The notes under the pieces: model-generated
Database searches by the model: none
What the model saw: only the letters and a program-made list of their open reading frames with translations
What the model was told of the DNA's origin: nothing
Program-made: the position numbers and the translations under genes
Part shown: positions 57,421 through 64,000 of the stretch, piece after piece
Layout of the letters: each line of letters begins with the position of its first letter
How positions within the stretch are numbered: the first letter of the stretch is position 1
DNA from: Aspidiotus rigidus
Taxonomy: Eukaryota > Arthropoda > Insecta > Hemiptera > Diaspididae
Length of the DNA stretch: 64,000 nucleotides
Reading direction: 5' to 3'
Assembly (NCBI GenBank): GCA_035079385.1
Contig: JAVHKY010000056.1
Coordinates: 62,001-126,000 of the forward strand

Positions 57421-58261
57421 AGTGATGGGTAAAAACCGGTAGTTTGAAACAACTGGTAGACCGGTAGTCCTTCAGGTAGACCGGAGGTTTCCAGCAAAAA
57501 CAACCAGTAGTACCGATAGTACCGGTTGTATCTGAAATTTTAAATACTATCGATAGTACCGGTTGTACCTCCGGAGGTAACCAATTAAACTGCAGAAGTT
57601 GAAAAAAGATGGACAGGTGTTCTTTGTTTTTTTGCATTAAACTAAATCTCACAAAGATGAATCTGCTGTCCAGTGCAGAGTTCTTCACTTCTTAGACTAC
57701 AATTTTTCATAGGTAAGAGTGGCAGAGCTGGATGTATTATCTAATGCTTGAATCACACAATTAAGAGAAAAACATTTTCATCTCTTCAATAAAAGACCTT
57801 GTACAAAAAAGAGGAATACTCCAACGTGGAGTAAAACATGCAAACCGCAGAAAAAATGAAAATACGACGAGCGCTTTTGGTTAAACAACCATCTTCAAGC
57901 CTGAAATGAAAGCAACTGACCAACAAAAGAGAAGAACGAGGTATTAAGATCGTCCAAACGAGAAATCACGGTGTGAGTCATAAACAAGTTCGATCAGGCC
58001 ATCATCCGGAATGTACGAATTGAGTACAGTGATACCGTCGTTTAAAAGACCTTGTTTTGCAGATCCTTGATATTGATATGTAGTGACATAGGTACCAATT
58101 CTCCAGATTTTAATAAAAATGCAGAACTACCGGTTCTTTTTCAGTTGTCCTCAATAATACCGGTTTTTCCTCTGACAATCAAACCACCGGTAGTTTGACT
58201 ACCAGGGGTAGAAAACAACCGGTAGTACCGGTTGTACCTCGGAGGTGACCCATCACTACGG
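57421..58261. mobile_element. hAT-like non-autonomous element with exact 8-bp target duplication
   Basis: The 8-bp word tctgtaca occurs exactly at 57413-57420 and 58262-58269. The ends are AGTGATGGGT and, inverted, ACCCATCACT, the CAGTGATGGG-type end of many hAT elements; the right end has four more bases (acgg), so a few left-end bases may be lost. Subterminal ACCGGTAGT / ACTACCGGT words recur in both orientations near both ends. No transposase. A Penelope fragment is nested at 57803-58043. Confidence 0.85.
57803..58043 (-). mobile_element. 5'-truncated Penelope fragment with 12-bp target duplication
   Basis: The minus strand reads ITVLNSYIPDDGLIELVYDS, HRDFSFGRS and stop, then the element's non-coding terminus, which matches 48860-49105 closely. 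aaaagaccttgt at 57791-57802 and 58044-58055 is an exact 12-bp direct repeat flanking it. It lies inside the hAT-like element and is therefore younger. Confidence 0.88.
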
Positions 58262-58270
58262 TCTGTACAA

Positions 58271-58983
58271 TATAGGCGGCATAACCTACACTAGGTAACG
58301 CTAGTTACAAAGGTGATCATGGATTTTTTTTCTTTATGACCAAATACGTGATTGTGTTAGTTCAAACCACGGTTCAAACGCATATTCTGAAGTTATTTGA
58401 CTTTTAATCAAGAACAAAGTGTAGGGTTTGCAACTGAAATAATTTTATAACGATTCACGGTTATTGGTCAAAATGGCTCAGAAATTTGAAACGGTCATGT
58501 TTAATTGGTTATCGGTCATGAGAAAAATTTTGAAACGGTCATAAGTGTTATAACGGTCATGACCAATGATTTGGTCATAACAGTCGAAGAAAAAATTTTT
58601 TGGAAGAAAAAAAGAGGTTTTTTGGGGGAGAAATATATTTTTTCGGGAAAAAACATGTTTTACCACAAAAAAACATTGGAAAGAAAACGGTCAGTTATAA
58701 CTGTTATGACCGTTTGACCGTTATATGGGAAACGGTTATCGGTCAAACGGTCAACAAACTTCTTAAAATGAACCGGTTATTAGTCAAACGGTTAACAAAC
58801 TTTCTTTTGTTTCGGTTATTGGTTATAGGCCTAACAGTTATATAACATCTGTTATTTTGCAAACCCTATCAAAGTGAAAATCAAAGTTGTAGAGAATTCT
58901 GAAACAAACATTGAACCATGATCACCTTTGTACGCAGGGCTACCAACACTGCAAAGTCCGAGTTACGCCACCTATTGACCTAT
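58271..58983. repeat. Fold-back repeat hosting a MITE
   Basis: The left arm (58271-58323, with GGCGGCATAAC and TACAAAGGTGATCATGG) is the imperfect reverse complement of the right arm (58915-58983, with CCATGATCACCTTTGTAC and GTTACGCCACC). The interior is interrupted by the MITE at 58422-58868. Confidence 0.6.
58422..58868. mobile_element. hAT-like MITE, TIR TAGGGTTTGCAA
   Basis: It begins TAGGGTTTGCAA and ends TTGCAAACCCTA, exact inverted repeats. The flanks acaaagtg (58414-58421) and tcaaagtg (58869-58876) form an 8-bp target duplication with one mismatch. The interior is filled with AACGGTCAT, CGGTTATNGGTCA and AAACGGTCAA words in both orientations. The ORFs here are iterations of those words. 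Confidence 0.88.
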
Positions 58984-58989
58984 GCTTAT

Positions 58990-59318
58990 GAGCGATTGCT
59001 GCGCCGTGGCTGAGTCACGCGCGTAACTGAAACAATAACTTACTTTATTGGCAAACAGTTCTACTACAGAGTGGAGAAAGGCGCGCAGTATAGCAACTTA
59101 CACTGCCGCACAAAGTTGAATGGCTGATGTATGACACATTGACACATATATGCATCCAAATCAATGATCAGGAAGAAATTCCATTTTCTTTATTAAAACA
59201 AGGTAAAGATGCAATGACGAGTCAATCGCTTAAGCTAAAGCATAAACTCCTTTTTGAACAATTTATTTATAAAAGTCATTTTCTAAAAGCCCAAGTTATT
59301 AAAATTGATAATTTACCG
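58990..59318. other. Unassigned interval
   Basis: No gene or recognised repeat. Confidence 0.45.
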
Positions 59319-59320
59319 TA

Positions 59321-59678
59321 AGGTCGGGCTACTTTGCACCTATTTTCACGTTTTTCAATTTTAGCGCGCTCCAGCGTTCAAGGTAATGCGTTAAAACATA
59401 GTCATATCTATATACTTAAAACATGGGTCTTTTGGGTCTTAGTTAGATGCTATCATGATTCACGTGTGCTAAAAAAAAAAAGTATCAATTTTTCATATTT
59501 CTCGAGGTACCAGGCATTATTAAAAATGTGCAAAGTAGCCCGCATGAAGGGCTACTTTGTACCCATGTATTTTAAATGGTGTCTGGGTGAAAAAAATCAT
59601 CAGAACTGGCGCCTGTTTTTCCCATTTGATTTAACACGGTGCCAAGTATAGCCCGCGTTTGCTAAATAGCCCGACCCT
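59321..59678. mobile_element. Small TIR element (AGGGTCGGGCTA ends)
   Basis: The left end AGGTCGGGCTACTTTGC and right end GCTAAATAGCCCGACCCT are imperfect inverted repeats, bordered by TA on each side. An internal palindrome (GTGCAAAGTAGCCC ... GGGCTACTTTGTAC, about 59527-59562) repeats the end word. Superfamily uncertain; the TA borders fit Tc1/mariner or a relative. The 105-codon ORF across it is not a transposase. Confidence 0.6.
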
Positions 59679-59689
59679 ATGGTACCAAC

Positions 59690-60045
59690 TTTCATTGAGC
59701 TAAACGCCAGTCATTGAGCAAAAACTTATAGGCTTGACTCTAGAGCCAATTTCTTGCGCTCTGAAGCCGTATTTTTGTTCTGACGCCGTATTGTTCTGCT
59801 CTGGAGTTACTTTTTGTAAAGTCAAAATCAAGTTGAGCTGTTAAACTGAGCAAAAAGCTGTAGAGTCTTTTGACTTTGTTGAACAACTTAATATGACGAG
59901 CCAAAGTCAAAGTCTACTGTTCATAAACCACTTTCCATTTCTTCAGATTAGCAACAAAACAATAAAAGAGGTGATTTTTTCGTCAACCTGTGCCCTGTGG
60001 GCAGCTTTGGTGCGCAACAGGCTACTTTGGCATCCTGATCTACTG
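59690..60045. other. Unassigned interval
   Basis: No gene or recognised repeat. The words AGTCAAAATCAAGTTGAGC and AGCCAAAGTCAAAGTC give it a weakly repetitive texture. Confidence 0.35.
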
Positions 60046-60049
60046 CTTG

Positions 60050-60968
60050 CAGGGTGTTGCAGTCAGCCGAAGCCAAAAGCCATATTCCGCAGTATTTTTG
60101 GGATATTTAACTTCAGCTTTTTCAAATAAGCCATATACTTTCGGCTGTCAGCCAAAAGCTGAATTAAGCTGAATTTTTTTGGCTTCTTTCAGCTGACGAG
60201 GATTTTTCCAAACTTTTCACCTTAGTTCTAACAATTTAACCGCAGATCTGACGGCATTTCGGCCGCTTGGCGTGAAATCACCTCTTTAATTGAAGCAAAC
60301 GCTGTCGTTTCAACTACCTACTGCGTTTATTGTGGCACCATGTTTTTTTTTGAAATGTGGCAATTTCACGCCACGCAGTCGGAAAATTGTCAGATCCGTT
60401 GTTTAATTCTTACCAGGGCAATTTATGGTTCTTTTGACATGTAATTGTAAGTCCAATATTGGAGTTTTTGAATGAATCAATCGACAGAATTTTTCAATTT
60501 TTTCTTTTCATTTTCCATATTTCTTTTATATCAAATCAATGAATCAATACAAGAAGAAGAAATTAATTTTTCACTTTTCCGGGTTTTCCGGTTGGCGTTC
60601 CTTCCCATCACGGTACTTCCTATAAATCCTAATCGTTGTCTGACAGTCGGCTGGTGAAGTGGCGATATTGTATTTCTGATTTTTGTCTCAGCACGTGGTC
60701 CTTCTTCCTTTTCGTCGTTGGAATTTTTCAATTCTTATTTGATGATCAAATTTAATGAAATTCCAATAAGATCATGATATTCTACTGCTGAAAACCTTTC
60801 AAAGGATACCAAACAAACTCAACGATTAGCCAAAAGCCAGCTTTAATCAGCCGAAAGTCAGCTTTTTTGTTTCGGCTGGTAGAAAGCCGAAAGCCTGAAC
60901 TGTATTTTTCAAGGTCATCAGCTTCAGCCGAAAACCTAAGCTGTATTGTTTGGCTGCAACACCCCTTG
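60050..60968. mobile_element. TIR element with AGCCGAAAGCC subterminal words
   Basis: The left end CAGGGTGTTGCAG (60050-60062) matches the inverted right end CTGCAACACCCCTTG (60954-60968). GCCGAAAGCC, AGCCAAAAGC and TCAGCTTTT words crowd both ends in both orientations. No transposase and no clear target duplication. Related words at 3.96-5.25 kb indicate an older copy. A hAT-type origin is likely but unproven. Confidence 0.65.
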
Positions 60969-60969
60969 T

Positions 60970-62495
60970 GTTTCTACTTTAATTCGTTGGCAGAGCGGCG
61001 ATGAGGGCGCAACGTTGTATCATCAAATCTCCCACAAACGAGTGAACGACCCTAACGTTAGGATACAACTATACAACTTTGAAATAGGTAATACAAGGAA
61101 AATCTTCCCAATTGTTTTTCTCGGAAAATATCAAGTTTTAGGAGAAAAATGTAAGATGAATATGAGAGTTACTTTTTTTAGGTTGAACAATTTTCACAAA
61201 TATCGCATGGATGACAGATCTCTTTTTTGAAGTCAGTCTTACAGGTTTTATCAGGTAGGTTTCTAATATTGTCGAGGAAGAGCGAGCCTTCAAAATTACA
61301 AGTCATTTTGCACCTAGATTTGAAGTGTAAATACTTGTATAGACTTCAGTCGTTTCCTTTAATCGCCAACAATATTTTTTCAACGCATCCCTATAAATCT
61401 ATCAAACGTTTGTCTAGCATGCATTCCAACTTCTATAAAGTTTAATGAGATAAATAACTTTTCAAATTACAGACCTTGATGACTATCTCGCAACCTCAAG
61501 TTGAAGTTTCATTTCTTTACCATTACTCACACAATTTCTGAGTTTTTCAAAAGAAAACAAGTTTGCTGTATTTCCTCGTTTTTTTTTTTATGTTGAGAAA
61601 TATCTCCTCTCTCCGCTTATTCCGAATAATTATCATCATATTATTAGTACCTACTTAATATTGTTATCGTTTTTCATTCATTAAGTCCAAATGACTCTTA
61701 ATTTTATGTCCATTAAAGGAAAAATTCTCCTATCATCACCTCAGAATATTCATCATTAATTAAGTAGGTAAATACCTACCAATGATTTTGGATTGTCGTC
61801 TAGGTATACCTTTAAAAAATTATTTGACGCGCACATTCTATATGGGTACAAATTATACTTCTCCTGTTTGTTAACGCGAGACCGAGCTTTCACGATTTTC
61901 GAAAGCGCCGCTTGTACGCACGTTGGACGAGGATGGAGCAATAGAGTGGGTGTCGTCATTGGCCAACAAAAACTTCTAACACGGTAACTTGTGATCGTTA
62001 CCCGTACGCAGAACTTAGGTCTACGTCGATACTGGAGAGCTATCATTCTGATATTTCGTTAATTCGACCCTTTAATTAATAGCTGGATAACGTTTGAAAG
62101 TTCGGATATTGTTCACCAATTCTAATTGAAAAGAAAAGCCGCGTATACTGGTTGAAATGAGTAGTCTAATTAGCCAACCTACGATCAACTTCCGTCTGAG
62201 GTACGTGTGGATCCTCGCTAGGTATCGAAATAAGCCCCCTTCAAGACGAACGTACTCATGCAGAATAAGCAATTCGCAAAAAAAGTTTTGCGAACATGTA
62301 GATAATTCTTACAAGGCTTGAAAAAACTTCTGGCAATTAAGAATATTCAATGTTCATTTTCTAGTAATTTATCATCGATAGAAGAAGGTTGTTAAGCTAA
62401 GGACAATGTCCAAAATTCTATAAGAAGTTCTAAAATCCAGGAAATCTGAACAACAATGGAAGTTAGGATAAGCATAGTATTATATTAATAAAGCA
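60970..62495. other. Unassigned interval
   Basis: No gene recognised. A T-tract lies at about 61580-61590. Confidence 0.45.
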
Positions 62496-62499
62496 AAGG

Positions 62500-62750
62500 T
62501 TTTTTTTTTTTTTTTTTTTTTATTATTATTATTATTACTATTCGCCCTTTCGAGTTCAGCCAACTTATTTTGAGAAATTTGAAAAGAACGTTGAAATCGC
62601 ACAAACTCAGAACAGGAACATGGAAAAATTTCGACTGAAAAATAGAGGACAGGAATAGTTGAGCTATTGGACTTGCTGAGACCACCCGAGTTTCCTATTT
62701 TCCCAGAGAAGATGAGTTGTGGGAATCTAGATTCGAAAAACTTCAAAAGA
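62500..62750 (-). other. T-tract/(ATT)n and adjacent ORF, possible retroposon 3' end
   Basis: A run of about 21 T followed by (ATT)n at 62500-62541 reads on the minus strand as (AAT)n plus poly-A at the end of an 88-codon ORF (KFFESRFPQLIFSGKIGNSG ... AELERAN). The order ORF, AAT repeat, poly-A suggests the 3' end of a minus-strand retroposed sequence. The protein is not recognised. Confidence 0.3.
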
Positions 62751-64000
62751 GCAGGTGACAGAGAAGTAGCTTCAGCTAAGAGAAGGATCTGAAGAATTTT
62801 CTCGCGCTCAAAATTGTAGGTATATTAAATTATGTTATCGCCATAAAAGGAGGGTAGTTTATTAAAATACCATCACGGAAGCATAGTTGTATAGGATGGC
62901 ATAGTACACGTACAGATTCTGAATTTACACGAACATGTGCAGTACATGCATGAATATAAAATAAACAACACGAGTTGTCGTAAAAAAATGGTTGTAAATC
63001 ACGAGTGGAATTCTTTCACTTTCTCAGTTTTACATAAAACGAGCCTTTTGTGCATCAACAGCTCGTTCGTTAGTACAGCAATGCACCCCGAAACACATCG
63101 TTCATACAAGTAACGACACCTATTGAGACGAGTTTAAAATTACTTTCTAAAAGCCGGCATTTATCTGCTTCTAACGTTGCAATATCGTTTTATGGTAACG
63201 TAGAACGCGGAACGTGTGTTTTTTCAAGTATTATAGAGAGCTAACATTCTTTTAATTATGATTTATAGTTTCGTATTCCTTTTTAATATCACGCTTCATT
63301 TTTTTTTCTTTCTTTTTTTTTCTAGTGTTTATTTTTGAAGATCCGAACGACGACATAAACAGCATCCAACTCTTTACCGTATACACCGATACCACACAGC
63401 AAGCTTGCACTTTATGATTTAAAGCTTTGTACTGCGTTCTGTTCTTTTTTTTTTCATTTTTTGCTTCCTTTTTCCTTCGTATACTTTCTTCTCATCATTA
63501 TTTCAATTACACGACGTTTAGTGTTTCCTTTTATCTTAGCACTCTTTCAGCATTTTTCATTTTAATTACATTATAAGAATAAAACATTTTCAAGATTGTT
63601 TGTGATATACCCTGCTAGAAAGTATGTCAATTCGTTACACGGTCTACGTGGTAAACCCCTACTTCCTATTCGCTCGACACAAAGTTCATTTTTTTTTCTT
63701 CTTTTTTGAACGAAAAAAAAAAAAACGTAGAAAGACTCTCTAAATTGTTCATTCGGGGGTCAAAAAAAAAAAAAAAAAAATGACGGCGAAGTAAACAAAA
63801 ATTCTATGACTTAGGTACACAAATTCCATCACCGAGCGAGGGAAAAGAAATAACTTAATTGCGTACAAGGGTGTTAGTGTCGTTCAGAGGGTTGAATTGA
63901 TCAGCTTGGGAATGGAAGAACACTCTCATAGTCTATTTTTTATTAACTTTGGCATGAATTGAAGTGAGCAGGAAATCTGCTAAATTGGAGATTTTCGATT
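62751..64000. other. Unassigned interval
   Basis: No gene recognised. Homopolymer tracts lie near 63300-63325, 63446-63456, 63714-63725 and 63763-63780. Confidence 0.45.

Noticed and set aside
57320..57688. A 122-codon minus-strand ORF
   Set aside because: It straddles the left boundary of the hAT-like element and has no motif.
58478..58845. ORFs with iterated V-I-T/T-V motifs
   Set aside because: They follow the AACGGTCAT-type words of the MITE.

Overview
The window looks like a repeat-rich, AT-rich arthropod nuclear genome. Genes have GT-AG introns, and almost every recognisable protein fragment comes from animal transposons (R1, RTE and CR1/Jockey LINEs, Penelope-like elements, hAT-type non-autonomous elements). 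Retroelement flavours and the many TAGGTACCTA-like words fit a hemipteran such as a scale insect or mealybug, but that placement is an inference. Nothing bacterial, organellar or viral was recognised, and no tRNA, rRNA or CRISPR array was seen.

Only two loci look like intact host genes, both on the minus strand. A two-coding-exon gene at 15285-15989 encodes a 159-residue C2H2 zinc-finger protein. A two-coding-exon gene at 47305-49752 encodes a 189-residue ubiquitin-conjugating (E2) enzyme. Its first coding exon reads as a secretory signal peptide and joins in phase to the E2 exon, so the product may be a secreted E2. A recent 609-bp Penelope copy sits in its intron. A SAP-like, gag-like ORF at 27300-27689 and several short ORFs remain unclassified.

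Layout. 0.2-1.9 kb: R1-like LINE remnant (-). 3-3.7 kb: GTCGA-dense repeat. 4.6-5.1 kb: hAT-like MITE with target duplication. 5.5-9 kb: minisatellite, dispersed repeats and one unassigned ORF. 9.5-14.5 kb: broken Penelope element (-) with a 2.5-kb interruption and an inverted N-terminal piece. 15.3-16 kb: zinc-finger gene. 18-20.9 kb: decayed RTE LINE (+) ending in (AAT)n. 23-25.7 kb: long inverted repeat with ~0.9-kb arms. 27-27.7 kb: SAP/gag-like ORF. 29.6-34.7 kb: nearly complete CR1/Jockey-type LINE (+) with one frameshift in each ORF and one stop in ORF2. 34.8-37.5 kb: RNase H-bearing LINE remnant (-), split by a minisatellite-bearing repeat. 39.5-43.5 kb: ~4-kb composite element with long inverted arms around a decayed gene of an uncharacterised repeat-borne family. 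44.7-46.5 kb: second GTCGA repeat and second R1 remnant (+). 47.3-49.75 kb: signal peptide-E2 gene. 49.9-51.5 kb: array with repeated TGACGTCA sites. 51.5-57.4 kb: mostly unassigned unique sequence. 57.4-61 kb: nested MITEs with readable target duplications. 61-64 kb: unassigned, with A/T tracts.

The genes do not form an operon or pathway. The coherent story is a mobile-element graveyard around two small genes, with dispersed non-coding families recurring through the window.
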